The notes under the pieces: model-generated
What the model saw: only the letters and a program-made list of their open reading frames with translations
What the model was told of the DNA's origin: nothing
Database searches by the model: none
Program-made: the position numbers and the translations under genes
Part shown: piece by piece, positions 18,984-27,685 of the stretch
Position numbering within the stretch: the stretch's first letter is position 1
Layout of the letters: the number at the start of each line of letters is the position of its first letter
NCBI GenBank assembly: GCA_020692205.1
Contig: JAIMKV010000015.1
Span: 1 to 64,000 of the forward strand
Source of the DNA: Myxosarcina sp. GA_180221_E-2-1-MAG-40_15
GTDB taxonomy: Bacteria; Cyanobacteriota; Cyanobacteriia; Cyanobacteriales; Xenococcaceae
Length of the DNA: 64,000 nucleotides
Direction: 5' to 3'

Positions 18984-20384
18984 CTATACTTGAGCAACCT
19001 GGCTATCCAAAGCCTGCTTCAAACTATCGACAATCAAATCCGCATCTGTTTTGGTCAAAATCAATGGAGGAGCAATAATCAACACGTTAGACAGCCCAGG
19101 AATGGTGCTACCGTTTCGTCCAATGATCGTGCCAAGTTCTAGGCAGTCAGAGACAATTGCCCCTACCTTTTCTCCAGCAAGCGGTTCTTTGGTTTCTTTG
19201 TCTGCGACTAATTCAATCCCGATCAGTAATCCTTTGCCCCTGATATCTCCTACATAAGGATGATCTTCAATCGTCGATAATTCTGCTCTTAAATATACCC
19301 CCATCTTGGCGGCTTGTTGAGCTAACTGTTCGGTTTCGATAATCTCGATATTTTTTAAAGACAGGGCAGTAGAAGCAGGATTACCTCCATAGGTATTAAT
19401 ATGACGGAAGTGTGAAGTAGGATCGGTTTCATCCAAGAAAGCGTCAAATATATGCTGTTGGGTGACAGTTGCTGAAAGAGGTAGATAACCACTGGTAATA
19501 CCTTTTGCCAAAGTAATTAGATCTGGCTTAACTCCCCAGTGTTCGTGTCCGAACATCTTGCCCAAACGACCAAATCCACTTACTACCTCATCAAAGATTA
19601 ACAGGATGCCATAGCGAGCGCAAATTTCCCGCAGCATAGGTAAGTATTCATCGGGGGGAACAATTACCCCGCCACCAGAAATAACTGGCTCGACGATAAT
19701 CGCCGCGATACTTTCCGCCCCTTCATGAATCACCGTGTTTTCAATATTGCTGGCACACTCGATCTTACAAGAGCCATAGGTTTTACCAAAGGGACAACGA
19801 TAACAGTAGGGTGGATGAACATGGAGAAAGCCTGGTACGAGAGGCTCGTATTTTGCCCGTCGTTCGGCTTGCGCGGTAGCACTTAACGCACCCATAGTGT
19901 TGCCGTGATAGGCGCGATAGCGAGAAACAATTTTATACCGTCTGGCACCTCCTGTTTGGGCATGATATTGACGCGCCATTTTAAACGCGGTTTCGTTAGC
20001 TTCTGAACCACTATTGGAAAAATGAACTTTACCCTCAAACTGCAACAGTTCCAGTAGTTTTGCTGCTAGCTTGATGGCAGGGGAATGGCTCATCACCAAG
20101 GGAAAGTAAGACAGTTCGACTAGCTGTTCGTGGGCTGCATCTGCTAGTTCTTGTCGTCCATAGCCGACATTGACACACCATAATCCTGAGACTCCATCCA
20201 AATATTCTTTCCCCTCTGCATCGGTGACATAGCACCCTTGCGCTCGTTCCATGCGTTTGGGTGGATTGCGGGCGTATTTTTGATGCTGTATCATGGGATG
20301 CCACAGAGATTCTAGATCTATCTGGGTCAAAGAGTCTAGCTTTTTTGGCTGATCAGAACAATCTAACATCGCATCTCCTATCAA
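18984..20384 (-). CDS. class III PLP aminotransferase (omega-amino acid/amine type)
   Basis: 466 aa. It transfers an amino group, usually to pyruvate or 2-oxoglutarate, using PLP. The Schiff-base lysine is Lys294 in LAKGITSGY and Asp265 (IFDEVVSGFG) contacts the pyridine nitrogen. The glycine/serine loop HFSNSGSEANETAFK binds the phosphate. A four-cysteine insert (Cys194, 197, 206, 210) occurs in the subgroup that includes amine:pyruvate and related transaminases. The substrate is uncertain: polyamine, beta-alanine or another omega-amine. It shares a 60-bp upstream element with the amine oxidase gene, which suggests one pathway. Confidence 0.88.
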   Translation of the reverse strand: MIGDAMLDCSDQPKKLDSLTQIDLESLWHPMIQHQKYARNPPKRMERAQGCYVTDAEGKEYLDGVSGLWCVNVGYGRQELADAAHEQLVELSYFPLVMSHSPAIKLAAKLLELLQFEGKVHFSNSGSEANETAFKMARQYHAQTGGARRYKIVSRYRAYHGNTMGALSATAQAERRAKYEPLVPGFLHVHPPYCYRCPFGKTYGSCKIECASNIENTVIHEGAESIAAIIVEPVISGGGVIVPPDEYLPMLREICARYGILLIFDEVVSGFGRLGKMFGHEHWGVKPDLITLAKGITSGYLPLSATVTQQHIFDAFLDETDPTSHFRHINTYGGNPASTALSLKNIEIIETEQLAQQAAKMGVYLRAELSTIEDHPYVGDIRGKGLLIGIELVADKETKEPLAGEKVGAIVSDCLELGTIIGRNGSTIPGLSNVLIIAPPLILTKTDADLIVDSLKQALDSQVAQV

Positions 20385-20701
20385 TAATTAGTGGTGATTA
20401 AAAATTTTGTAGGTCAAATTGAATTGGCGATCGCTCAAATCTCAGAGTGGCTCGTAATTTACTTCGACAGCAAAACGCAACGATCAACTGTTGTTGAGTC
20501 TCAAACATAAATACTTTAGCGATCGCGATCAATGAATCTTATCGGCTTCTCTAGAAAACAACGTAGCTATTCTAAACGAAGCCGAAGTTAATCTGATTCA
20601 GATACAGTAAGGCGAACCTACACCACTTCTATTGATTAGGTGCTTATGAAGCCTGCCATGCTTGATTGACAGTCGTAAAGGAGTATGGTTGTTGCAAACA
20701 A
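20385..20701. other. long leader/spacer before the aminotransferase
   Basis: 317 bp between the aminotransferase start and the shared element. It contains two HIP1-type octamers and no coding signal on either strand. It could be a long 5' leader or a region holding a second promoter. Confidence 0.4.
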
Positions 20702-20763
20702 AACACTGGTAAGACACGGCAATCAAACCCTTACTAGAATGAACTAGACTACTCAAAGAGTAA
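20702..20763 (-). promoter_or_regulatory. conserved upstream element, copy A
   Basis: Core of 30 bp with 26 identities to copy B (22501-22564). On the plus strand the shared blocks are ACACTG, AAGACACG, CAAT and AAACCCTT, then AACTAG and AAAG at nearly equal spacing. It lies upstream of the aminotransferase gene. It could be an operator or a leader RNA; no known class is recognised. Confidence 0.5.
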
Positions 20764-20871
20764 GGCTATTTTATATTTAAAGCATATAAAAACCAACTAG
20801 AGCTATTTGTTCGTGGCAAACATTAGACTCCGTAATGTCATGAAGCTCTAAAAATTTTAAATAGCCGAAAA

Positions 20872-22476
20872 TTATTTTGCTACACCGATTTTTGCCTTGA
20901 CAACTGCTGCTGCCAGCCTTCCTGTTTGAGCGCCACCATTCATATAGCCATAAAATTCATCGCTAAAATGTTCTCCTGCAAAAATCAGATTACCAAACAC
21001 AATGTTTTGGCGTTCTTCGGGAACTTCTGATTCAATGTAAAGAAACTCAGCAAATTCTGTATACTGTCCTGGTTTAAAGTTAGTATAACCTCCAGTGATT
21101 AAAGGATCTCGACTCCAGTTAGTACAGAAGAAATCACCTGTTACCTCAGATTTGGCTTGGGGAATAATTTGCTCAAAGCGGTCTAAAAAAGATTGTTGGC
21201 GAGATGCTAAAGATTCAGAATGCATTGCGGTTACTTCTTTACCCCCTAAGAAAAAAGTCAAAGCACTATTGTCTGTATCTGGTTGTCGTAGGGTTTCATC
21301 ATAAATGGTTGAAAAACCAAGATCAGTCCAAATACTGCCCGCAAATCCCTGTTTTTGCAGCCAAACCCGTTCTTTAAACCCAGCAAAGACTTTTTCGTTA
21401 TGTCCCAAGTTGACTTCTTGAATAAATTTGCGGAATTTGGGCTGTAATTCAACTTGGAGATCGAGATTACGTAGCACAGCCAGAGGAATAGCCATAATTA
21501 CATAATCGGCGGTAACAGTTGAGCGATCGCTAAAGCTCAAGCGATAACCATCACCATCTGCTCTAATTGCCTGCAAACGCTTTTGAGTTTGAATTTGAGG
21601 CAATGCTGCGGCTAAAGATTCAGTGATTTTATTAATACCACCCTTAACTACATAGGTTTCGTCATTTCCAGCTAAAACTGTAACCTTATTTTCCTCAACC
21701 GTAGTGAGATTATAGAGTAGATGCAAGGTGGAAGATGATTCTGGTTCGACACCATATTCAGTGCGAATGGTATTTTCGAGTAAAACTTTAATATAGGGTT
21801 CAGTAATTTTATCAGCATGCTGTTCTAAATATTGGGCTACGGAAAGGCGATCAAAAATAGGTGCATATTGGTCAGCATCTTGATCTAACAAACTCGCATC
21901 AGCGACAATTTGTCGGGCAATGGGACGTAATTTCTCGGCTACTTCGGCTTCTGGTTGGAATCTACCATCAAAAAAATATCCTTCGGCGGGGTAAGGAGAA
22001 TTTTCCGCAGCTTCCACACGGTTAAACAAGCTTAGATTAAATTCTTTTACCAACGCCAACATATCTTCATGACTGGTGTTGATAAACGCACCACCCAAAT
22101 CGGTCACTAATTCTTTTCCTGCTACTCCCGTCATCGAATAAATGCGCCCACCAATACGAGATTTAGCTTCATAAACAGTAGCTTCTAACCCGGCTTTTTT
22201 CAACTGATAAGCAGCATTTAAACCTGCTATGCCACCACCAATAATCGCGATTTTTGGCGGAGTTGATCGGCTTTGGGCTGCTTTGATTAAAGGTATTGCG
22301 GTTGTGGCGATCGCGGCACTGCCAGCTAAAGTACTCATTTTCAGAAATTTTCTGCGTTTATACTTAGCTGTTTTACTAGCCCCAGAAACTTCTGAAGCTT
22401 TTGGATCATCAAGGTTTTGCTCGTAGGCTTGGCGTAAAGTACGTCTAAATCTTTGGAATAAAATTGAATGTGTCAT
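20872..22476 (-). CDS. Tat-exported flavin amine oxidase
   Basis: 534 aa. A twin-arginine signal (KRRKFLKMSTLAG, RR at 41-42) after a 40-residue leader sends it folded to the periplasm or thylakoid lumen. The FAD site begins IAIIGGGIAGLNAAYQL (GGGIAG at 80-85), and the C-terminal flavin block is IFAGEHFSDEFYGYMNGGAQTG. It belongs to the monoamine oxidase/L-amino acid oxidase superfamily and oxidises an amine or amino acid to the imine with H2O2 or quinone reduction. Polyamine or basic amino-acid substrates are plausible from the neighbourhood but not proven. Confidence 0.88.
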   Translation of the reverse strand: MTHSILFQRFRRTLRQAYEQNLDDPKASEVSGASKTAKYKRRKFLKMSTLAGSAAIATTAIPLIKAAQSRSTPPKIAIIGGGIAGLNAAYQLKKAGLEATVYEAKSRIGGRIYSMTGVAGKELVTDLGGAFINTSHEDMLALVKEFNLSLFNRVEAAENSPYPAEGYFFDGRFQPEAEVAEKLRPIARQIVADASLLDQDADQYAPIFDRLSVAQYLEQHADKITEPYIKVLLENTIRTEYGVEPESSSTLHLLYNLTTVEENKVTVLAGNDETYVVKGGINKITESLAAALPQIQTQKRLQAIRADGDGYRLSFSDRSTVTADYVIMAIPLAVLRNLDLQVELQPKFRKFIQEVNLGHNEKVFAGFKERVWLQKQGFAGSIWTDLGFSTIYDETLRQPDTDNSALTFFLGGKEVTAMHSESLASRQQSFLDRFEQIIPQAKSEVTGDFFCTNWSRDPLITGGYTNFKPGQYTEFAEFLYIESEVPEERQNIVFGNLIFAGEHFSDEFYGYMNGGAQTGRLAAAVVKAKIGVAK

Positions 22477-22500
22477 TTTAAATTAAGTAGGGAAAACAGG

Positions 22501-22564
22501 ACACTGACAAGACACGTCAATAAAACCCTTGCATCATAGTAAACTAGCTGACTAAAGTGAGCAA
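22501..22564 (-). promoter_or_regulatory. conserved upstream element, copy B
   Basis: Same blocks as copy A (20702-20763). It ends 25 nt before the amine oxidase start codon. In minus orientation TATGAT, a -10-like hexamer, precedes the AAGGGTTT block, so the most conserved part may lie in the transcribed leader. The region is shared with the divergent 503-aa gene. Confidence 0.5.
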
Positions 22565-22704
22565 TTTAAGCTTATCAGCGAATCAGACAAAACTCGATTA
22601 GGACTTATGGTTGCTGCAAGTATTGCGATCGCTTGTGATGATTTCGCCTTTTTATTGAATCTTGATAGACTACTAAAGTTGCAATCTAGATAAAATACAA
22701 AATA

Positions 22705-24216
22705 ATGCGAAACAGTTTTTTTAGTGATTCGTTAGACAAAAGAAGCATTAAACAACGGATTCGTAGATTAAGCCGAGCTAAAATAGGCTTTTATAGTATT
22801 GGTTTATATCCAGCTTCTCTCGCCTACAACTCAACAATGCAAAAAAGCGAAAGGTCTTTACTATTAGCCCCTCGCCCTGGCAGAGATTTACTGGGAGCTT
22901 TTTCCGAAGACGAAATTCGTGGTATGGATTCAAGACACGTAGTCAAAATGCAGCGATTAGCTTTTCATAAAGAAGGAGAAGCATCAATTCCCAATAATTT
23001 AGAATATCTGATTGATAAATGTGACTTGGTGCTATTGAGTGCTAACAGCAAATATATCGAAGCAGATTTGACTGAAGCTTGCAAAATTAGAGAAAAAATG
23101 AGGCGTAATAATGTAGTCCTAGCTTGCCTGGCAGGTTCGTTTAATCATGATGACAGCCAAAATAATTCATACGTACTATGCGAAAAATACCCTAATTTAG
23201 CCTTCTTTTCTGGCTTTCATCGACATGGTGCTTTGCGCGCCCCAGTTGACAGCTTTACCGCCAATTTTTGCCATCCCAACGCTCTAACGGCATTAATTGG
23301 GGCGCAAATGTTGAATAAACTCTCGCCCAATATTCAGGTTGCGCCTGGAATTCATAACGTTGAAGCCCAATACATTAAAGCGGCCAAAAACATGGCATCT
23401 ATATTGGCAGGATTTGGATATCGATATCATCGGCAAAATACAGGAATTTTACCAACACTGCTAACATTGTTACTCAATCAATGTCTCGACCAAGCAGCAA
23501 ATGTTTCGATGTTTCGGCGCGATCGCCTCAAACTTTATCAACAGCAACCCATAGCTTTAACCGAGTTAGGCTATGCTGTACCGAGAATTGAAGCGACTTT
23601 AAATAAAGGGGGTTTTACGGAGAAGGTAAGAGATCACACTTTCTCGCAGCTAACAGCTATTGTGGCAGATGTAAGAGGTAGTATGATGCTCCCCGTGACA
23701 GGCAAACCGACCAGAAATTTCCAGGCTGGACAAGCCTTAGCCAACGGGATGCTCGAACATGGTCGCTGTCCGATTACAATTGAAGAATTTGAGCAGTGGT
23801 GTGAATACGCTGGTTTAAACAAAGGATCTTTAGAAGGCTTGAAAGCTTTGAGATATTGGCCACAAATTGAGAATAAGTACTCAATTCGCAGTCATGATGC
23901 CTCAATGGTCAATTTGCTTTATAAGGGATTATATGGCAGCGAGGTAGAAAAAGATTTTGCTTTTGCGGTGATGACTGAAAGTCGAGAACTATCAAATTAT
24001 TGTCAAGAGTCGGTTCGACATACCCATAGCCGAAAATATGCCGAAGCACTAAGCAACATCGAACGACTCGATGCTCTAGAGTTAATTTCCAACGCTGTTA
24101 TTGCCGAAAATGCTCGAAAAGCTATTTATGATGACAACAGCATCGAAGAACGAGAGATTCATCCAGACGATCCCGCTTATTTACAGGTAATGGATTGTAT
24201 TGAGCAAGGTGCTTAA
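22705..24216 (+). CDS. unknown 503-aa protein, divergent from amine oxidase
   Basis: I do not recognise a named family. The first ~160 residues look like a Rossmann-type alpha/beta unit (AKIGFYSIGLYPASLAY, then CDLVLLSANSKYIEADL and NNVVLACLAGSF). The rest is mainly helical and resembles dehydrogenase C-terminal domains in pattern only. There is no signal peptide or membrane segment. It is transcribed divergently from the amine oxidase, sharing a 228-bp promoter region that holds element copy B, so a role in the same pathway is likely. An NAD(P)-dependent dehydrogenase is a guess. Confidence 0.7.
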   Translation: MRNSFFSDSLDKRSIKQRIRRLSRAKIGFYSIGLYPASLAYNSTMQKSERSLLLAPRPGRDLLGAFSEDEIRGMDSRHVVKMQRLAFHKEGEASIPNNLEYLIDKCDLVLLSANSKYIEADLTEACKIREKMRRNNVVLACLAGSFNHDDSQNNSYVLCEKYPNLAFFSGFHRHGALRAPVDSFTANFCHPNALTALIGAQMLNKLSPNIQVAPGIHNVEAQYIKAAKNMASILAGFGYRYHRQNTGILPTLLTLLLNQCLDQAANVSMFRRDRLKLYQQQPIALTELGYAVPRIEATLNKGGFTEKVRDHTFSQLTAIVADVRGSMMLPVTGKPTRNFQAGQALANGMLEHGRCPITIEEFEQWCEYAGLNKGSLEGLKALRYWPQIENKYSIRSHDASMVNLLYKGLYGSEVEKDFAFAVMTESRELSNYCQESVRHTHSRKYAEALSNIERLDALELISNAVIAENARKAIYDDNSIEEREIHPDDPAYLQVMDCIEQGA

Positions 24217-24350
24217 TGAAATTATTGAATTAATTTAATGATAAAGAAATTCTATCAACCCTAGAAAGCGATCGCTTTTCGGCGATTAGCTCTTGAGTTA
24301 CCATACACTAGCTTTGCGTCGCCCTTGTAGTATACTTTAATTCAGCAAAG

Positions 24351-24962
24351 CTAATTTTCTAATCCTCCAATAACCACATCAACCAATTCGTCTACAAATT
24401 CATTTGTTAGTGGTTGATGTTTAAGCAACAAGCGATAAAAAAGCGGACTATACAGAGCATCGATCGCAACTTCGGCATCTATACCTGGTCTTAATTCCCC
24501 TCGCTTTACTCCCCGTTGAAATATTCGTTTTGCATCTTCTCTTCTGGGAGTTAGCCAGTTATCTCGAAAGGCTGCAATTAATTCTTCATCTGCTTGCCCG
24601 CAACCAATAACATTAGCCAGTACTTCCCCTCTTGGACTATTCATTAACTGAACTATTTTTTGCATTTGTTCCCGAAAATCTTCTTTAACCGAACCTGTAT
24701 CAAGAAAAGCGATCTCAGGTGTTACAGCTTCTAAAAAAGCATCCATTGCTAATGCGGATTTAGTCTTCCAACGTCTATAAATCGTTGGTTTGCCTACTTC
24801 TGCTCGCGCTGCTACTCCTTCAATGGTCAAATCCATAAATCCTACTTCGTTGAGCATTTCGTAAGCTGCTTTGAGGATTTTCTCACGGGTTTCAGGCGAT
24901 CGCGGTCTACCACGTCCAGCTTTGACAAGGGTTTTGGCTTTTTGGGTTTTAGGGGTTGACAT
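24351..24962 (-). CDS. TetR/AcrR family transcriptional regulator
   Basis: 203 aa. A basic N-terminus (GRGRPRSPETREKIL) leads into the helix-turn-helix at ~25-70 (DLTIEGVAARAEVGKPTIYRRWKTKSAL). The C-terminal ligand domain ends LTNEFVDELVDVVIGG. The best target would be the SnoaL/VOC operon starting at 26346: a copy of this gene's first 14 codons and upstream ~15 bp sits next to that operon at 26236-26287, as if the regulator once adjoined it. Confidence 0.92.
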   Translation of the reverse strand: MSTPKTQKAKTLVKAGRGRPRSPETREKILKAAYEMLNEVGFMDLTIEGVAARAEVGKPTIYRRWKTKSALAMDAFLEAVTPEIAFLDTGSVKEDFREQMQKIVQLMNSPRGEVLANVIGCGQADEELIAAFRDNWLTPRREDAKRIFQRGVKRGELRPGIDAEVAIDALYSPLFYRLLLKHQPLTNEFVDELVDVVIGGLEN

Positions 24963-24977
24963 ATCAGTTTTCGTTTC
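24925..24977. repeat. direct repeat, left copy (tetR 5' end)
   Basis: 53 bp covering the first codons of tetR and ~15 bp upstream. It matches 26236-26287 in the same orientation with a few substitutions and one 1-bp indel. The two copies flank ~1.25 kb carrying the RelE-type toxin-antitoxin pair and a 139-aa gene. Confidence 0.8.
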
Positions 24978-25139
24978 TAATCTTTTTTAACTAATTAGGA
25001 AATACACTAGGATTAAGTAGGCGAGCAAGATTGAAATAAGCTGCATTCTCGAAAAAAGTCAGAATATAAAGCAATACTAAAATATCTTAATTTCAGATAA
25101 TTTGACTATATTGGTACTACTTTAAAGTTTCAAAAAGGT

Positions 25140-25373
25140 ATGAAAATGAAAACTGAAAGAGAAAGAGAACAATTAATTAAAGATATTAACTTACTGTTAG
25201 ATCAAGCTTATGATAGTACTTTAGACGAAATTTATGCATTATTAAAACATATAGATGACATAGAAGATGAAGAAGATTTAAAAGCAGTTAAAGAAGCTAG
25301 AGAAGATATAGGTATTAACGGTACTGTAGCCTGGGAAGAAATACAAAATGAAATTAAAAAGAATGTTGCGTGA
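25140..25373 (+). CDS. putative antitoxin of a RelE-type pair
   Basis: 77 aa, very acidic and helical (DQAYDSTLDEIYALLKHIDDIEDEEDLKAVKEAREDIG). It precedes a RelE/ParE-type toxin and overlaps it by GTGA, the usual arrangement. No DNA-binding motif is evident in the short N-terminus, so autorepression is not assured. It is identified mainly by position, size and charge. Confidence 0.75.
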   Translation: MKMKTEREREQLIKDINLLLDQAYDSTLDEIYALLKHIDDIEDEEDLKAVKEAREDIGINGTVAWEEIQNEIKKNVA

Positions 25374-25636
25374 GTTATAAAATTGAATTTTCTAACGGTG
25401 CAAGAAAACAATTTAGAAAATTACCTCCAGACCTACAAAAACGTATACAAGCTAAAATCAATGAATTAGCAATACATCCCCGTCCTAATAGGGTTAAAAA
25501 ATTACAAGGTGATGATAATTCTTATCGTATTCGAGTAGGAGATTATCGAGTAGTTTACGAAATAAAAGATGATATTTTGTTGGTTATTATAATTAGAATA
25601 AAACATCGCAGCGAAGTTTATAAAGATGAAAAGTAA
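25370..25636 (+). CDS. RelE/ParE superfamily toxin
   Basis: 88 aa, basic. The fold signature is FSNGARKQFRKLPPDLQKRIQAKI, then PRPNRVKKLQGDDNSYRIRVGDYRVVYEI and a final IIIRIKHRSEVYK. The RIRVGDYRVVYEI strand pair and the terminal basic/Tyr residues fit ribosome-dependent mRNA interferases of the RelE group. Translation starts at a GTG overlapping the antitoxin stop, implying coupled expression. Confidence 0.9.
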   Translation: MSYKIEFSNGARKQFRKLPPDLQKRIQAKINELAIHPRPNRVKKLQGDDNSYRIRVGDYRVVYEIKDDILLVIIIRIKHRSEVYKDEK

Positions 25637-25730
25637 ACAAAATGATGACTTCAAATAAAAAATGTAATTTATAAACAATATAATTAGGCGATCGCAGTTA
25701 AATTAATAGATACAGCTACAATCTAGTTTT

Positions 25731-26150
25731 ATGAAGTCATCAACAGAAGAATTAGTTGATGCATTTTTATCCCGCAAGCTACCCAAAAAAGAGTGGACTC
25801 ATAAAGCTCATTTAAAAGTGGGATTATGGCATCTATTACATTATGCCCCTTATGAATCAATAGAAAGATTGCGTCAGAATATTAAACAGTACAATATCGC
25901 TTGTGGAATTGAAAATACAGAAACTCAAGGATATCACGAGACAATTACTCGGTTTTATATCTGGCTGATTAACAAATTTTTACAACAAACAGAGCGATCG
26001 CAACCTATAGATTTACTAGCAGATCGGCTAATTAGTCTTTACGGAGATAAATCGTTTCCGTTGAATTATTACAGTCGAGATAAATTAATGTCGAAAACGG
26101 CAAGATTGCAATGGGTAGAACCTGATCTCAAAGCTCTAGTATTGAGATAA
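25731..26150 (+). CDS. conserved hypothetical protein with WTHKAHL motif
   Basis: 139 aa, soluble, no signal peptide. The motif KEWTHKAHLKVGLWHLLHY near the N-terminus, with two histidines next to a tryptophan, is a feature of a small uncharacterised bacterial family. I do not know its function. It lies within the ~1.25-kb segment bounded by the tetR-derived direct repeats, together with the toxin-antitoxin pair, so it may be cargo of that insertion. Confidence 0.7.
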   Translation: MKSSTEELVDAFLSRKLPKKEWTHKAHLKVGLWHLLHYAPYESIERLRQNIKQYNIACGIENTETQGYHETITRFYIWLINKFLQQTERSQPIDLLADRLISLYGDKSFPLNYYSRDKLMSKTARLQWVEPDLKALVLR

Positions 26151-26210
26151 AAATTCATCTATTTATCCTAAATTCAACAAAAGCGATGAGGCAAAGCCGA
26201 CTATACGCAC

Positions 26211-26273
26211 TCAGTATCTTTTATATTTAGATTTTACAAGGGTTTGAGCTTTTTTTGTTTTAGGGGTTGACAT
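26211..26273 (-). pseudogene. remnant of a second tetR start
   Basis: Reading on the minus strand from the ATG at 26273 gives MSTPKTKKAQTLVKS and then a stop after 20 codons. The first 14 residues match the intact TetR at 24962 at 12 positions (MSTPKTQKAKTLVK). The HTH and ligand domains are missing. It is the relic of a duplicated regulator gene beside the operon starting at 26346. Confidence 0.85.
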
Positions 26274-26287
26274 ATCAGTTTCCTTTC
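26236..26287. repeat. direct repeat, right copy (tetR 5' end)
   Basis: Partner of 24925-24977. The identical run GGGGTTGACATATCAGTTT spans the start codon and upstream bases. Both copies have the same orientation, which would allow recombination that deletes the intervening 1.25 kb. Confidence 0.8.
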
Positions 26288-26345
26288 AATTATATTAATT
26301 ACGTAGCGTAACGATATCAAACAAGTCTTGTCTAGATTATTTTAA

Positions 26346-26609
26346 ATGGCTACCTACCATCAAACTAGAGCGTTAACTAAATTATCAACCTCGACTAAAC
26401 GTCCACAACGCTATAAGTTGTTTTTACTAACTTGGCTGGCAATTTATCCGTTAATCACCTTGATTCTTTATTTTTTCAACCAACCTCTAAGTTTATTACC
26501 GTTACCTATCCGTACCTTGGTTTTAACAGGAGTATTAGTTTATCTGATGACTTACTGGGTAATGCCCATGTTGATGAAATTATTTCATTCCTGGTTGTAT
26601 CTAAAGTAA
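26346..26609 (+). CDS. 87-aa two-helix membrane protein
   Basis: A hydrophilic N-terminal ~24 residues precede two transmembrane segments: ~27-45 (LFLLTWLAIYPLITLILYF) and ~57-78 (LVLTGVLVYLMTYWVMPMLM). The WLAIYPLI ... PLPIRTLVLTGVLV ... YWVMPMLMKLF pattern resembles the membrane tail attached to some antibiotic-biosynthesis monooxygenase-like proteins. Here the ABM domain is absent, so this may be a freestanding subunit or a truncated one. First gene of the SnoaL/VOC row; 11 nt to the next. Confidence 0.75.
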   Translation: MATYHQTRALTKLSTSTKRPQRYKLFLLTWLAIYPLITLILYFFNQPLSLLPLPIRTLVLTGVLVYLMTYWVMPMLMKLFHSWLYLK

Positions 26610-26620
26610 AAGTAGAATTT

Positions 26621-27064
26621 ATGTCTCAAATCAAAAAAAATCTCTCGGAAGATCTAACCGCTCTACAAACAAGAATTAATCAGTATTGTGTAGCTTGGAC
26701 TACTCAAGCAGGAGAACCTGATTGGTCAACGATAGAGCAGCTTTATGCTAACGAAGACTTGTTACATTACGATGCCGTCACACCTCATAGTTTTGCCAAC
26801 GTTGCGGACATGAAAGAGGCGTTTGCAGAAATGAAACAAGGTTTAGGTCTAATATCGCTAAAACTTAAAACTAGAGAAGATTTACAAACTTTCCGACGCG
26901 AAGATCTAGTTTGGACAACTGTTTTACAAGATATTATCGCCAAAACTAAAGACGGCAAAGAATTGAAATTCGTACAAAGACAAACTGGAATCTGGGAAGA
27001 GCGTAATGGAACTTGGGTAATGATTCATGAGCATTTGTCTGCACCTTCTTCACTACAGTCTTAA
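26621..27064 (+). CDS. SnoaL/NTF2-like protein 1
   Basis: 147 aa, one NTF2-like cone fold (DUF4440/SnoaL group). Helical start NQYCVAWTTQAGEPDWSTIEQLY, then YDAVTPHSFANVADMKEAF, ending with the strand pair KFVQRQTGIWEERNGTWVMIHEHLS. ATG 26621 (MSQIKKN) is the credible start; an in-frame start at 26432 would overlap the preceding gene by 180 bp. The closing G-X-WV-X-IHEH motif is shared with the next two genes. The ligand is unknown. Confidence 0.82.
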   Translation: MSQIKKNLSEDLTALQTRINQYCVAWTTQAGEPDWSTIEQLYANEDLLHYDAVTPHSFANVADMKEAFAEMKQGLGLISLKLKTREDLQTFRREDLVWTTVLQDIIAKTKDGKELKFVQRQTGIWEERNGTWVMIHEHLSAPSSLQS

Positions 27065-27167
27065 GTATGGCTGAATTTGTTTCTGACTACTTAAACAAAT
27101 CAAGGATTTAGTCACAATCTTTCGATCAAATTATTTGCTTGCCGTTTCGTATTTTAAAACAAAGAAC

Positions 27168-27623
27168 ATGAATACAACAACACAATCTCAACAAGCAAAA
27201 GACGAAGCTGAAATTCGTCAACTTACCGACCAATGGCTATCCATCTTTTGTCCTAAAGATAAACCATTTACGGGCGAGGGTTTTGAGAACATATTTGCTA
27301 CAGGAAAAGATGAAATCTTAGTTTTTGATAATTACAAAAACGATGTTGTAGTGCTGCGTAGCTTACAAGAATATCTTGATACTTGGATACCTTTTATGGA
27401 AGAAAATATTAGCTACTGGGAAGTCAAGTTAGAAGATAATTTTGAAATTTCAATAGACGGAGATCTAGCTGTGACTACTTTTTCTTGGGTTGGTGGCGGA
27501 AAAGGGAAAGATGGACGAGAAATAAAAGCTAAACAATATGGTACTCATGTTTGGAAACGCCTTAAAGGTCAATGGCGATTGGTACATGAACATTTGACTG
27601 GAGGAGAAATATCCAAAAACTAG
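27168..27623 (+). CDS. SnoaL/NTF2-like protein 2
   Basis: 151 aa, second of three related NTF2-like proteins. The pattern is EAEIRQLTDQWLSIFCPKD, the pocket region LVFDNYKNDVVVLRSLQEYLDTW, and the ending GREIKAKQYGTHVWKRLKGQWRLVHEHLTG. It differs clearly from neighbour 1 and is closer to neighbour 3 (the TW-X-FM/FV and YW-X positions align). No signal peptide with the ATG at 27168, so it is cytoplasmic. Confidence 0.82.
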   Translation: MNTTTQSQQAKDEAEIRQLTDQWLSIFCPKDKPFTGEGFENIFATGKDEILVFDNYKNDVVVLRSLQEYLDTWIPFMEENISYWEVKLEDNFEISIDGDLAVTTFSWVGGGKGKDGREIKAKQYGTHVWKRLKGQWRLVHEHLTGGEISKN

Positions 27624-27685
27624 CATTGAAAACAAGAACTTTATTACTTGTATATAAGTAGAAACAAATAAGTTTTAAAATCAAA

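Noticed and set aside
20702-22564. Known riboswitch as explanation of the shared element
   Set aside because: I compared it in mind with guanidine, glutamine and other leader RNAs, and the conserved blocks do not match; no conserved pairing is evident between the two copies.
26432-26620. N-terminal extension of SnoaL protein 1
   Set aside because: It overlaps the membrane-protein gene by 180 bp in another frame; the domain begins at ATG 26621.
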